Assembly (NCBI GenBank): GCA_963788115.1 | Contig: CAWBFD010000002.1 | Span: 124,001-188,000 of the forward strand | Reading direction: 5' to 3' | Length of the DNA stretch: 64,000 nucleotides | Source of the DNA: CAWBFD01 sp963788115 | Lineage (GTDB): Bacteria > Actinomycetota > Thermoleophilia > Solirubrobacterales > 70-9 | In this document: piece by piece, positions 15,773 to 23,848 of the stretch | How the letters are laid out: every line of letters starts with the position of its first letter | Position numbering within the stretch: the first letter of the stretch is position 1 | Notes under the pieces: model-generated | What the model saw: only the letters and a program-made list of their open reading frames with translations | What the model was told of the DNA's origin: nothing | The model's database searches: none | Translations under genes and position numbers: made by a program

Positions 15773-16552
15773 TCAGCGCAGCACCGCGTGGCGGTACTGG
15801 CGCGCGGCCAGCACCGAGAACACCGCGGTGATCCCGATCGACCAGACGAAGGCGGCCCAGACGTCGTTTCCGGCGGGCCCGCCGACCCACAGCGCCCTGA
15901 GGGCGTCGACCACGGTCGTGAACGGGTTCACCTCGGCGACCCACTGGATCGCGTCCGGCATCGAGTCCGGCGGGACGAAGGCCGAGGAGACGAACGTGAG
16001 CGGGAAGATCGCGATGAAGCCGAAGGCGTTGGCCGTCTCCGGCGACGAGGAGATCAGCCCGACCAGGGCGAAGACCCAGGAGAAGGCGTAGCCGAACACG
16101 AGCATCAGCACGATGCCCAGCAGGACCTCGCCGACGGGCTCGGAGAAGCTGAAGCCGACGATCAGCCCGACGACGACCATCACGGCCAGCGAGAGCAGGT
16201 TGGTGAGGATGTCGGCAACGGTGCGCCCGGCGACCACGGCCCACTGGGTCATCGGCAGCGAGCGGAAGCGGTCGATCAGGCCGCGGTTGAGGTCGTCGGC
16301 GAGGCTGAGCGCGGTGACGAACCCGCCGAAGGCCATCGACTGGACGACGATCCCGGGGATCAGGAAGTTCGTGTAGTCGCCGTATACCGCCGGCACCTGA
16401 ATCGCGCCGCCGAACACGTAGACGAACAGGAGCACGAACATGATCGGCTGGATCGTGAACGCGGTCAGCAGGTCGGGTTGCCGCGGGATGCGCATCAGGT
16501 TGCGCCAGGCGATCACCAGGGTGTCGGAGGCCGCCATCGAGACAGCGCTCAC
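15773..16552 (-). CDS. ABC-2 type transporter permease (DrrB-like)
   Basis: A 259-residue integral membrane protein with six predicted helices. The N-terminus (VIAWRNLMRIPRQPDLLTAFTIQPIMFVLLFVYVFGGAI) and the central FRSLPMTQWAVVAGRTVADI loop are typical of ABC-2/DrrB permeases. The GTG start overlaps the stop of the ATPase gene (GTGA), so the two are translationally coupled and form one exporter. Relatives export drugs, lipids or polysaccharides; the substrate here cannot be told. Confidence 0.9.
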   Translation of the reverse strand: MSAVSMAASDTLVIAWRNLMRIPRQPDLLTAFTIQPIMFVLLFVYVFGGAIQVPAVYGDYTNFLIPGIVVQSMAFGGFVTALSLADDLNRGLIDRFRSLPMTQWAVVAGRTVADILTNLLSLAVMVVVGLIVGFSFSEPVGEVLLGIVLMLVFGYAFSWVFALVGLISSSPETANAFGFIAIFPLTFVSSAFVPPDSMPDAIQWVAEVNPFTTVVDALRALWVGGPAGNDVWAAFVWSIGITAVFSVLAARQYRHAVLR

Positions 16553-17562
16553 CGTCGCGCCTCCTCGTACTCGGGCTCGGAGCGTTCACCTTCGGCGTCG
16601 CCCTCCTCGGAGCGATCCTCGTGCTCGGCCGCGTGGCCGGTGAGCGTGATGAAGACGTCGTCGAGCGTCGGGCGCCGCAGCGCGAGGTCGTCGACCCGGA
16701 CCCCGGCATCGTCGAGCCGGCGTACCGCGTCGACGATCGCGCCCTCCCGCCGGCGAATCGGAATGCTGACCACCCCGTCGTCGGCCCCCGGCGGGCCCTC
16801 GGCGATCTCCGCCAGGGCGGCGATCGCTGCCTCGGACTGCGCGCTGTTGCAGAGCGTCACCTCGATGCGCTCGCCGCCGATCTGGGCCTTGAGCTCGTCC
16901 GAGGTGCCCTCGGCGATCACCACTCCGTGATCGATCACGGAGATTCGGTCGGCCAGCCGGTCCGCCTCGTCGAGGTACTGGGTCGTCAGCAGGACGGTCG
17001 TCCCGCCCTCGACCCGACCCTCGATCGTCTCCCACAGCCCGATACGGCTGCGCGGGTCGAGCCCGGTCGTCGGCTCGTCGAGGAACAGCACCGGCGGGTG
17101 GGCGACGAGGGCCGCAGCGAGGTCGAGCCGGCGGCGCATCCCGCCAGAGTACGTGCGGACGACCCGGCCACCAGCATCGGCGAGGTCGAAGGTCTCCAGC
17201 AGCTCGCGGGCCCGCTGGCGGGACACCGTGCGTCCGAGGTGGTAGAGGCGCCCGACCATCTCGAGGTTCTCCGCACCGGTCAGGTTCTCGTCGACGGCCG
17301 CGTACTGACCGGCGAGGCCGATCTGCGCCCGCAGGGCGGCGGCCTCACGCACGGCGTCGAGGCCGGCCACGCGGACCGTGCCGCTGTCGGGTGGCAGCAG
17401 CGTCGTCATGATCCGCACGGCGGTGGTCTTTCCCGCCCCGTTCGGCCCGAGCAGCCCGAGAATGCTCCCCGACGCCACCTGCAGGTCGATCCCGCAGATC
17501 GCCCGGATCTTGCCATAGGACTTGTGGAGGTCCTCGACTTCGATCGCCGGCTGGCCCGCCAT
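16549..17562 (-). CDS. ABC transporter ATP-binding protein (DrrA-like)
   Basis: A 337-residue ATPase. Walker A is GPNGAGKT (39-46), the signature is YSGGMRRRLDLA, Walker B is PVLFLDEPTTGLDP, and the H-loop region is LLTTQYLDEADRLADRI. The C-terminal extension ends with PTLDDVFITLTGHAAE, typical of DrrA-type daunorubicin-resistance ATPases. ATG at 17562 gives the standard MxxxPAIEVEDLHKSYG start. It is divergent from the EamA-like transporter gene, with an 87-bp shared promoter region. Confidence 0.93.
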   Translation of the reverse strand: MAGQPAIEVEDLHKSYGKIRAICGIDLQVASGSILGLLGPNGAGKTTAVRIMTTLLPPDSGTVRVAGLDAVREAAALRAQIGLAGQYAAVDENLTGAENLEMVGRLYHLGRTVSRQRARELLETFDLADAGGRVVRTYSGGMRRRLDLAAALVAHPPVLFLDEPTTGLDPRSRIGLWETIEGRVEGGTTVLLTTQYLDEADRLADRISVIDHGVVIAEGTSDELKAQIGGERIEVTLCNSAQSEAAIAALAEIAEGPPGADDGVVSIPIRRREGAIVDAVRRLDDAGVRVDDLALRRPTLDDVFITLTGHAAEHEDRSEEGDAEGERSEPEYEEARR

Positions 17563-17649
17563 CACCCTCGAATCTAGCGAGACCGGTTCCACCGCGCTTG
17601 GACGGATGTGAAACTCGCGGATCCAACGGGTCACTAGCCTGCGAGAGCG

Positions 17650-18519
17650 ATGTCGCCGTCGGTTCTGATCGGCCTGCTGTTGGCGCTGGGGACAGCCTTC
17701 GCGTCGGTTGTCGGCTTCCTGTACAAGCACCGGGGCGCGATCCAGTCGCCTGCGGTCGACCTGCGCCGGCCGGTGCGAACGTCGCTCACGCTGTTTCGCT
17801 CGCACTGGTACGTGCTCGGGATCCTGATCGCGTTCGGCGGCTGGGGCCTCCACGTGGGGGCGCTCGCGCTGGCGCCGATCTCGCTGGTGCAGTCGGTGAT
17901 CGCGGGCGGCTTGGTGCTGCTCACGGTCACGGCCGACAGGCTGTTCGCGCAGGAGGTGACCCGGCGCGAATGGGTCGGCGTCGCGCTCGCGGCCCTCGGC
18001 CTCGCCTTTCTCGCGGCAACGCTCGACGGCGGCGCGAGCGAAGCTCACTCCGGGTACGAGACGGTCCCGCTGGCGGTGTGGATCGGCGGGCTCTCCGTCG
18101 CGGCCTTCATCGTCGCGGCGCGCGGCGCGCGCGGCGGCCACGCCGGAGTTGTGCTCGGAGCCTCTGCCGGCCTCTTCTGGGCTGCATCCGACACCGCGAT
18201 CAAGGCGCTCAGCGATCAGCTCGGCGACGGCGCCGCCGGCGTGCTGCTCGACCCGCTCGCGGCCGTGATCGCCCTCGCATCCTTCGCCGGCCTGGCGGTC
18301 TCGGCCAAGAGCCTTCAGATCGGCAAGGCGGTTCCGGTGATCGCAGTCACCAGCGTCGCCGCCAATGTCTTCACGATCGCTGCCGGCCCAATCGTGTTCG
18401 AGGAGCCGATGCCGGACGACGCCCTCGGGGTTGCGGTGCGGCTGCTGGCATTCGGGCTGGTGATCGCGGCCGCCGCGCTGACGCCGGCGCCGGTGCGCGC
18501 GGTGGAGCCCGCCACCTGA
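17650..18519 (+). CDS. EamA/DMT-like membrane transporter
   Basis: A 289-residue membrane protein with about nine to ten hydrophobic segments and an internal duplication typical of the drug/metabolite transporter superfamily: GWGLHVGALALAPISLVQSVIAGGLVLLTV in the first half and a matching GKAVPVIAVTSVAANVFTIAAGPIVFEEPM in the second. The substrate is unknown; NIPA-like magnesium transporters share this shape but cannot be favoured. ATG 17650 follows a weak GAGAGCG site. Confidence 0.75.
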   Translation: MSPSVLIGLLLALGTAFASVVGFLYKHRGAIQSPAVDLRRPVRTSLTLFRSHWYVLGILIAFGGWGLHVGALALAPISLVQSVIAGGLVLLTVTADRLFAQEVTRREWVGVALAALGLAFLAATLDGGASEAHSGYETVPLAVWIGGLSVAAFIVAARGARGGHAGVVLGASAGLFWAASDTAIKALSDQLGDGAAGVLLDPLAAVIALASFAGLAVSAKSLQIGKAVPVIAVTSVAANVFTIAAGPIVFEEPMPDDALGVAVRLLAFGLVIAAAALTPAPVRAVEPAT

Positions 18520-18565
18520 CCGAGGCCCGAGCTCCGCGGCCTTCCTCGCGAGATACTCAGGGGCC

Positions 18566-18970
18566 ATGGTGCTGGAGGAGGGCATCGAGCTCGCTCGACG
18601 GTTCTTCGCTGCCTACAACACTCAGGACGTGGCGGCGCTCGCCCCCCTGCTTCATCCAGACGCCCAGGTCACGACCCTCAGCCAGCGAGGCGGGCTGCCA
18701 TCGACGGGTTGGCGAGGGGATCAAATCCGGCAGTACTTCGAGGAGCTCGACGAGTCGTGGACCGAGGTTCGTGCGGAGATCGAGGACTATCGCGCCGGCG
18801 GCGATTGCGTTGTGGCCTTGGGGCATATCCGTGGAACCGGCAGATCGAGCGGTGTCGAGCTCGATTCCCCGCTGGCGACGGTGTTCCTGGTGGCGGGCCG
18901 GCGGTTCACCCGGGTCGATAGCTACAGCGATTGGGGCGAGGCCCTGGAGGCCGCCGGGCTCGACGACTAG
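18566..18970 (+). CDS. SnoaL/NTF2-like protein
   Basis: A 134-residue protein with the NTF2 cone fold: ARRFFAAYNTQDVAALAPLLHPDAQVTTLS, a central GDQIRQYFEELDE and the beta-sheet VVALGHIRGTGRSSGVELDSPLATVFLVAGRRFTRVDSYSD. This family includes polyketide cyclases, isomerases and many proteins of unknown role. It lies just upstream of the pterin dehydratase gene (38 bp). Confidence 0.8.
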   Translation: MVLEEGIELARRFFAAYNTQDVAALAPLLHPDAQVTTLSQRGGLPSTGWRGDQIRQYFEELDESWTEVRAEIEDYRAGGDCVVALGHIRGTGRSSGVELDSPLATVFLVAGRRFTRVDSYSDWGEALEAAGLDD

Positions 18971-19008
18971 CGGCGGCGCCTGGTTCCCGGTGTGCGAAGC
19001 TTGCGCAC

Positions 19009-19341
19009 GTGAGTGAGCTCGCCAAGGCACGCTGCGAGGTCTGCGCCCCTGGCACGCCGCCGCTGCCCGAGGAGGAGGCAGCGGCCCTGTCGACTGAGGT
19101 CCCCGCTTGGGAGCGGGAGGGAAATCGACTGCTCCGCCGTGAGTTCTCGTTCCCCGACTTCAGCGAGGCGTTCGGCTTCGTCGCCCGGGCGGCGCTGATC
19201 GCCGAGGCCGAGGGCCATCACCCCGAGATCGAGCTGGGTTGGGGCCGAGCCGCTTTCGAGCTCACCACCCACGCGGCCTCGGGGCTGACGCGCAACGACT
19301 TCGTGCTCGCGGCGAAGATCGACGAGCTCGCGGCCGCCTGA
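19009..19341 (+). CDS. Pterin-4a-carbinolamine dehydratase
   Basis: A 110-residue protein with the dehydratase signature AEAEGHHPEIELGWGRAAFELTTHAASGLTRNDFVLAAKID; the HHP catalytic pair is intact. The family dehydrates 4a-hydroxy-tetrahydropterin or acts as a RuBisCO/molybdopterin-associated chaperone. An N-terminal KARCEVCAPGTPPL segment carries a CxxC that is unusual but seen in some actinobacterial members. GTG at 19009 is selected because upstream codons run through the previous stop region. Confidence 0.87.
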   Translation: MSELAKARCEVCAPGTPPLPEEEAAALSTEVPAWEREGNRLLRREFSFPDFSEAFGFVARAALIAEAEGHHPEIELGWGRAAFELTTHAASGLTRNDFVLAAKIDELAAA

Positions 19342-19365
19342 TCGGCTAGCGGAGAGACTGGGCCG

Positions 19366-19841
19366 ATGGATGAGGAGCGGCTCGCTCATCGCTTCGCGGA
19401 GGCGATCTACGGCACCGTGGTCGCGGCCGGCGTGCTCGTCGCCGTCTCGGATGAGAGCCAGCCGGATGCTGGCGCGGCTGCCGCCTACGCGCTCGTGACC
19501 GTCGTCGTCCTCTGGCTGGCCCATGCCTGGGCCCACACCCTCGGCCGCCGCGCCGCCGGCGCAGCGACCCTGGGCGGCTTCACGGGGTCGCTGGTCGCCG
19601 ATTCACCCCTCGTTCTCGCTGCATTGCCGGCCCTGGCCGGGCTCGGGCTCGCCCTGTGTTCGGGGCGAGCGACGAGACGGCCCTGGACGTGGCGAGCTGG
19701 GTCTGCGTCGCTCTGCTTGCGACCTGGGGTGGCGCGGTCGGCGTGCGCGAGCGCCAAGGTCCGGTGCGCGTCGCCCTAATTGCCGGCGGCTCCGCGGCAC
19801 TCGGCCTGATCATGATCGGGCTCAAGTCCCTGCTGGGTTGA
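19366..19841 (+). CDS. Small polytopic membrane protein with a frameshift
   Basis: ATG at 19366 opens a frame (MDEERLAHRFAEAIYGTVVAAGVLVAVSDE... LVTVVVLWLAHAWAHTLG... LAALPALAGLGLAL) that loses hydrophobic character near 19660. The missing continuation FGASDETALDVASWVCVALLATWGGAVGVRERQG... LGLIMIGLKSLLG lies one frame over and ends at 19841. One missing base around GCCCTGTGTTCGGGG explains it. The intact product would be about 158 residues with four helices. It is either a pseudogene or a sequence error. The family was not recognised. Confidence 0.65.
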
Positions 19842-19883
19842 TCGGCGGGGGGTTAGGCGGCAGTGCCGTCGTAAAATCGCATC

Positions 19884-20621
19884 ATGGCCGTTCGACTCGC
19901 GATCGGCTCCGCGCTGGCACTCCTGCTCTATCTGCTCGCGGCCGGTGCGGCGGCCGGTCCTCGAGGGCCGGACCTCTCGACTGATCGAGATCGCTACCTG
20001 GAAGGCCAGCCGGTCCGCCTCACGCTCCGCAACCCCAGCCATGAGCAGCTGAGATTCGCGAGCCCATGGAGGATTCGGGAGATACGCAGCGGCGACGTGG
20101 TCGCGCGTCTGTTCTTCCGTCGGGGGGATCGGACGCTCGGCCCCGGTGAGCGGCGCGTGTGGCGCTGGGGCCAGATCCGCGGCGCGTTCCGGCACGCGGT
20201 CGCGCCGACGGCGTCGGCACGGCTGGTCGATCCCGGGGGCTTCACCGCGCTCGCCAAGACCTCTGCCGGCCGCCTGATCGACCGGTTTCAGATCGGGCAG
20301 TACTTCACGCTCGGCTTCCGGCATCTCGAGGAGGCCGAGTTCACCCTGTTCGCCACGGACCCCAAGCCGATCGGGCAGATGGAGGCACAGGCGAAGCTCC
20401 CCGGGCCACTTCGAGACCTGAGGGTCTCCGGCGTGGTGCAGGAGGCCGGGCGTTACAACCCGGGATGGTCGTACACGATGGGTCCTGGGTCAATCATGCT
20501 CGGGAAGGCCTTCATCGAGCTCTGCGACGCCTCCCCCGACTACGTCGAGGAGCACCTCGAAAGCTGGATCGGGCAACGCTGGTGCCCGTGGAGCTCCTAC
20601 GTCAAGAGGGCCGGTCGGTAG
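19884..20621 (+). CDS. Secreted protein with a BP74-like C-terminal domain
   Basis: A 245-residue exported protein with a cleavable signal (about 1-24, ALALLLYLLAAGAAA). Residues 25-110 form a beta-sandwich-like region (YLEGQPVRLTLRNPSHEQLRF) resembling intracellular proteinase inhibitor/BsuPI-type domains. Residues about 125-240 (RFQIGQYFTLGF... VSGVVQEAGRYNPGWSYTMGPGSIMLGKAFIELCDASPDYVEEHLESW... WCPWSSYV) resemble the N-terminal domain of Dictyostelium BP74, a guess from memory of the YNPxWS/ELCD/WCPWSS pattern. Function unknown. Confidence 0.65.
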   Translation: MAVRLAIGSALALLLYLLAAGAAAGPRGPDLSTDRDRYLEGQPVRLTLRNPSHEQLRFASPWRIREIRSGDVVARLFFRRGDRTLGPGERRVWRWGQIRGAFRHAVAPTASARLVDPGGFTALAKTSAGRLIDRFQIGQYFTLGFRHLEEAEFTLFATDPKPIGQMEAQAKLPGPLRDLRVSGVVQEAGRYNPGWSYTMGPGSIMLGKAFIELCDASPDYVEEHLESWIGQRWCPWSSYVKRAGR

Positions 20622-20683
20622 TTAGCGGCAGCGGTCGTCGGCCAGATGCCATCGAATGAACCTGTGCGTACGCCTTTCCCCGC

Positions 20684-20866
20684 TCAGGCCGGGCCACGCC
20701 GCCCGAAGAACCCGCTCGGCCGCGTCAGCATCGCGAGCACGATGCAAACGATCGCCGCGACTCCCGCCCACTCCTGGTGGTCCGCGATGAGGTCGACCGC
20801 GACGAGCACGATCGCGGCGATGCCGAACGCGAACGACAGCCACGACTGGCGGATTCCCGCGTTCAC
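20684..20866 (-). CDS. Small two-helix membrane protein (60 aa)
   Basis: GTG at 20866 opens a 60-residue frame with two hydrophobic stretches (SFAFGIAAIVLVAVDLIA and GVAAIVCIVLAMLTRP) and a basic tail (GFFGRRGPA). Its size and topology resemble small actinobacterial membrane proteins, and codon use is normal. It converges with the secreted protein gene ending at 20621. Confidence 0.6.
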   Translation of the reverse strand: MNAGIRQSWLSFAFGIAAIVLVAVDLIADHQEWAGVAAIVCIVLAMLTRPSGFFGRRGPA

Positions 20867-20992
20867 GGCGCCGACCCTATAGCGGATTTAGGGCCAACCG
20901 CGGTTGCAGCGAGCGCACGAGGGCCGCAGAAGGGCCTCAGCGGGACATTTCGACTTGGGGTCGCGAGCGGTTCTGCCGATAAGAAGGTGAGG

Positions 20993-21712
20993 ATGGGTTC
21001 GGTGACGCAAGCAGGGCCGGTGTCGCAGGTGACGCTGCGCCTGCTCGGCGATCGGCAACTGGTCCGATTGGCCGCAGGCGGCCAGATGACCGCGTTCGAG
21101 GCGATCTTCCGGCGCTACCACCAGGAGCTCTTCCGTAGCTGCCGGGGGATCCTCGGTGATCCCGACGAGGCCCAGGACGCGGTGCAGAACACGATGGCGG
21201 CGGCCCTTCGGGCGCTGCCGGAGGAGCGGCGGGAGATCGCGTTGCGAGCCTGGCTGCATCGGATCGCCCACAACGAGGCGGTCTCGATCATGCGTCGGCG
21301 AGTGGTGGTCGCGGATCCCGCGTCGGAGGCGGAGCCGGCCGGACCGGGAGCCGATTCGCAGGCCGAGGCACGCGCGCGGCTCCGCCAGCTCGTCGCCGAC
21401 CTCGGGGGACTGCCCGACCGCCAGCGAGCCGCCCTGGTCATGCGCGAGGCGAGTGGCCTCGGCTACGCCGAGATCGGGGACTCGCTCGGCCTGTCGGAGA
21501 CACGCGCGCGGCAGACCGTGAATGAGGCCCGGGTCACCCTGCGAGAACTGAAGGGCGGCCGCGAGATGGAGTGCGACGAGGTCCGCCCGGCGCTCTCGGA
21601 ACGAGATAGGCGCGTGCTCCGCGGGCGGCGCCTGCGCGCCCATTTGCGAGCCTGCGAGGGCTGCCGCGACTTCCGTGAGGGGATCGAGCGCCGGCGGGCG
21701 ATCAAGAGCTGA
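20993..21712 (+). CDS. ECF-type sigma-70 factor with a C-terminal zinc-finger (anti-sigma-like) motif
   Basis: A 239-residue protein. Region 2 at about 30-100 (TAFEAIFRRYHQELFRSCRGILGDPDEAQDAVQNTMAAALRAL... LRAWLHRIAHNEAVSIMRRR), region 4 at about 128-185 (LGGLPDRQRAALVMREASGLGYAEIGDSLGLSETRARQTVNEAR). The tail after residue 190 is ECDEVRPALSERDRRVLRGRRLRAHLRACEGCRDF: Cys194 plus H217-x3-C221-x2-C224. This is the zinc-binding pattern of ZAS anti-sigma factors, here fused to the sigma factor itself. ATG 20993 has a purine-rich AAGAAGGTGAGG just upstream. No separate anti-sigma gene is adjacent. Confidence 0.85.
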   Translation: MGSVTQAGPVSQVTLRLLGDRQLVRLAAGGQMTAFEAIFRRYHQELFRSCRGILGDPDEAQDAVQNTMAAALRALPEERREIALRAWLHRIAHNEAVSIMRRRVVVADPASEAEPAGPGADSQAEARARLRQLVADLGGLPDRQRAALVMREASGLGYAEIGDSLGLSETRARQTVNEARVTLRELKGGREMECDEVRPALSERDRRVLRGRRLRAHLRACEGCRDFREGIERRRAIKS

Positions 21713-21714
21713 GC

Positions 21715-21744
21715 CCTAGCTCGAGCTGCTGAGGACGAGCTAGG
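21715..21744 (+). terminator. Hairpin after the sigma factor gene
   Basis: A perfect 9-bp inverted repeat CCTAGCTCG/CGAGCTAGG with a 12-nt loop, starting two bases after the stop codon. No U-run follows. It is a probable terminator for the sigma gene. Confidence 0.6.
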
Positions 21745-21850
21745 CGTAGGACAACGGCGCTGCCCCGACCGTGACCGCCGTGCCGAGGCCCACTCGACAA
21801 ACCGGCCCAAGCTTCCTCGGCCCGCGGCGAGTGCCGCATAGTCCGAGGAC

Positions 21851-21875
21851 GCTCGGTGCCACGAGGGCACCGAGC
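21851..21875 (-). terminator. Hairpin after the small secreted protein gene
   Basis: A perfect 10-bp inverted repeat GCTCGGTGCC/GGCACCGAGC with a 5-nt loop, 27 bases beyond the stop of the minus-strand gene at 21902-22096. It probably terminates that transcript. Confidence 0.6.
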
Positions 21876-21901
21876 ACTTGTCCCCGAATGTTCTCGGCCT
21901 C

Positions 21902-22096
21902 CTAGGGCGTGGGATCGCCGGGCCCGCCCTGGCTCTTGCACGAGGCTGGGCGGTCATCGTTGGGCCCGGTGCACTGTCCGCTCTGGCCTGCGCCGTTGCC
22001 ACCGTTGGTCGGTGGTGACGGGCTGGCGAACGCCGGCGCGGTCGTGGCGATCACGAGCGCGCCGCTGGCGAGAATCGCTGCGAATTTGCGCTTCAT
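21902..22096 (-). CDS. Small secreted protein (64 aa)
   Basis: Signal peptide MKRKFAAILASGALVIATTAPAFA (cleavage about 24/25) and a 40-residue mature part (SPSPPTNGGNGAGQSGQCTGPNDDRPASCKSQGGPGDPTP) rich in Gly, Pro and Asn with two Cys that could form one disulfide. A strong GGGAGGAGGTG lies upstream of ATG 22096. The style resembles the secreted protein at 34027-34371. Function unknown. Confidence 0.8.
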   Translation of the reverse strand: MKRKFAAILASGALVIATTAPAFASPSPPTNGGNGAGQSGQCTGPNDDRPASCKSQGGPGDPTP

Positions 22097-22146
22097 CTTT
22101 CACCTCCTCCCTCAGAACTGGCTTCCATTCGTGTCCTTTAAACGTG

Positions 22147-22307
22147 GGCGAGCCCACGATGTCAGCGCGTTTCTCTCGGGACCTCTCGATCCCGAGCGCG
22201 AGCACGGGTACCAGACGGCGCCCTCGTACCCGGTCCCAGGTATCTCCCTGGCGCGGCGCCACACGCGGGTGTACGCTCGCCTGGAGCGGGCTCTCGAAGG
22301 AAGGTCG
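22147..22307 (+). repeat. 161-bp structured repeat, copy 1
   Basis: Gapless match over 161 bp to 27475-27635, with about 14 differences counted by eye (about 91% identity). It contains consecutive potential hairpins: CTCGGGA/TCCCGAG (8-nt loop), GGGTAC/GTACCC, CCAGG/CCTGG and ACAC/GTGT, ending in GAAGGAAGG. Here it forms the immediate 5' leader of the STAS gene, whose ATG is 7 bases downstream, so its end supplies the ribosome binding site. Confidence 0.8.
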
Positions 22308-22313
22308 ATCGCC

Positions 22314-22652
22314 ATGGAGGGCGGAGAGAGATTCGTCGAGCGCGGGCCGTTGACGCTTCGGATCTCAGACGACGTCGGTAGCGTTTTGCGAATCGAGGCC
22401 CTGGGCGAGCTCGACCTGTCAAACGCTCAGGCCCTCGACAAGGAGCTCGAACGGGCGATGGAGACCAGCGCTGAGCGGATCATCGTCGACCTCTCGGGCC
22501 TTGAGTTCATCGACTCGACCGGGATCGCGGCCCTGGGCAGGATCGAGACCCACCACGGGACCGAGCGCTTCGGCCTGATCCGGGCCCCCGAACGGGTGCA
22601 GCGGGTGATCGCCCTCACCGGGCTCGAGCGGGCGCTGCCGTTCCTCGACTGA
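22314..22652 (+). CDS. STAS-domain anti-sigma factor antagonist
   Basis: A 112-residue single STAS domain: VLRIEALGELDLSNAQALDKELERAM and the phosphoacceptor motif IIVDLSGLEFIDSTGIAALGRI with Ser68. SpoIIAA/RsbV-type proteins release a sigma factor by binding its anti-sigma kinase when unphosphorylated. No partner kinase is adjacent. ATG 22314 lies just after GAAGGAAGG at the end of the 161-bp repeat, so the repeat is its leader. Confidence 0.88.
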   Translation: MEGGERFVERGPLTLRISDDVGSVLRIEALGELDLSNAQALDKELERAMETSAERIIVDLSGLEFIDSTGIAALGRIETHHGTERFGLIRAPERVQRVIALTGLERALPFLD

Positions 22653-22761
22653 CCCGATGCCCGGGAATGACGGGTGCCTCTCCATTAGCACGGTCCCGGC
22701 GCTCGCCGGCGCTGCTCATCGTCGCGCGAGGCGAGGGCGGGCGTCGCCCGGAGGCTGACGC

Positions 22762-23139
22762 CTACCGCGCCACCGTACGCGCGCTGCGTGCCGGTTCGAG
22801 CCCCCAGCTGACGATCCGCTCTGGATGGATCCGGATCAGCGGCGTCGGCAGCGCAATCGCCTCGCCACGCCCGCGGACCTCGATCCCGCGTGGACGCCAC
22901 GGGTCGGTGCTCGCCACATCGTCGATCACGATCGCGGCTCGCCCCGTCCGGGCCACGTCGCGGAACTTCTTCGATCGCTCGAGCTCGCGGCCGCCGACGT
23001 CGATCGCGTCGCGCGCCGCGTTGTAGATCCATCCGACCGGCACCACGTGCGGCGTGCCGTCGGCGCCGACCGTCGCGATCCGCCCGAGCTGCCGCCCGCC
23101 GGCCATGTAGCGAAGCTCGGCCTCCCTGAAGACGCTCAT
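22762..23139 (-). CDS. PPOX-class F420/FMN-dependent oxidoreductase
   Basis: A 125-residue split-barrel protein: RYMAGGRQLGRIATVGADGTPHVVPVGWIYNAARDAIDVGGRELERSKKFRDVARTGRAAIVIDDVAS, then WRPRGIEVRGRGEAI. This matches the pyridoxamine-5'-phosphate oxidase-like family, whose actinobacterial members often bind F420 (the ligand is inference). It converges with the STAS gene. Confidence 0.83.
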   Translation of the reverse strand: MSVFREAELRYMAGGRQLGRIATVGADGTPHVVPVGWIYNAARDAIDVGGRELERSKKFRDVARTGRAAIVIDDVASTDPWRPRGIEVRGRGEAIALPTPLIRIHPERIVSWGLEPARSARTVAR

Positions 23140-23297
23140 CGCCCCGATCCCGCGCGGCTCCAGGCCGCGAGACGGTCTCCATGACGCGCGTCAGGTTGGT
23201 CGTATCCGCACGCGCACGCGGCTGATCTCCAACAGGTCACCGAACCCTCCTGTCAAGCCCGATTGAAACGTGGGCCACTTCTGCCGGGCGTGGGAGG

Positions 23298-23702
23298 CTA
23301 GGCCCCCGGTCGCTCCATGTAGAACTCGGTGAACTCCGAGCATCGCCCGTCGGAGTCGAACCGCATCAGGTAGCAGTTGTCGTAGATCTTGTCGACTTCA
23401 CCGCCGGGCTCGGTGAGGTAGGTGCTGGAGCCTCGCGCCACGGCCACGTCCCCGTCGAGCGCGAAGCACTCGTAGGCGGCGTCGTAGGTGCCCGGCTCGT
23501 CGCGGGTCGAATATCCCTCGGCGTGGCCCTCGCCGAGCCACGTCTCGACCACGAGGTCACGGCCAACCGTCGGCGGCTCTTCATAGGGCTGGTATCGGTA
23601 CGCGATGTTCTCGCTGAACAGGGCCGCGATCGCCTCACGGTCATAGCTCTTCCAGGCCGCGACGTAGTCGTCCAGCCAGCGATCGACGTCTGCCTTCTTC
23701 AT
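23298..23702 (-). CDS. SnoaL/NTF2-like protein
   Basis: A 134-residue protein: DRWLDDYVAAWKSYDREAIAALFSENIAYRYQPYEEPPTVGRDLVVETWL... DGDVAVARGSSTYLTEPGGEVDKIYDNCYLMRFDSDGRCSEFTEFYMERPG. It has the typical NTF2 fold pattern and length. No catalytic assignment is possible. Confidence 0.8.
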   Translation of the reverse strand: MKKADVDRWLDDYVAAWKSYDREAIAALFSENIAYRYQPYEEPPTVGRDLVVETWLGEGHAEGYSTRDEPGTYDAAYECFALDGDVAVARGSSTYLTEPGGEVDKIYDNCYLMRFDSDGRCSEFTEFYMERPGA

Positions 23703-23848
23703 CAGTTCCTCCTCAGCACGGCGCGCGCCTCTTCCGCTTCCCTGATGCCGCCCTCGGCAGCTCCCAGACTAACTCCGCGGCCACCCGACTGCTGCACCCA
23801 TACCCGGCGCACCCGCTTCGCCGCGACGAGCAGCAGGACCGCCCGCCA

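Noticed and set aside
22147..22307. 161-bp repeat considered as a known riboswitch
   Set aside because: I could not match it to the cobalamin, c-di-AMP or other consensus sequences I know; kept as an unassigned structured repeat.
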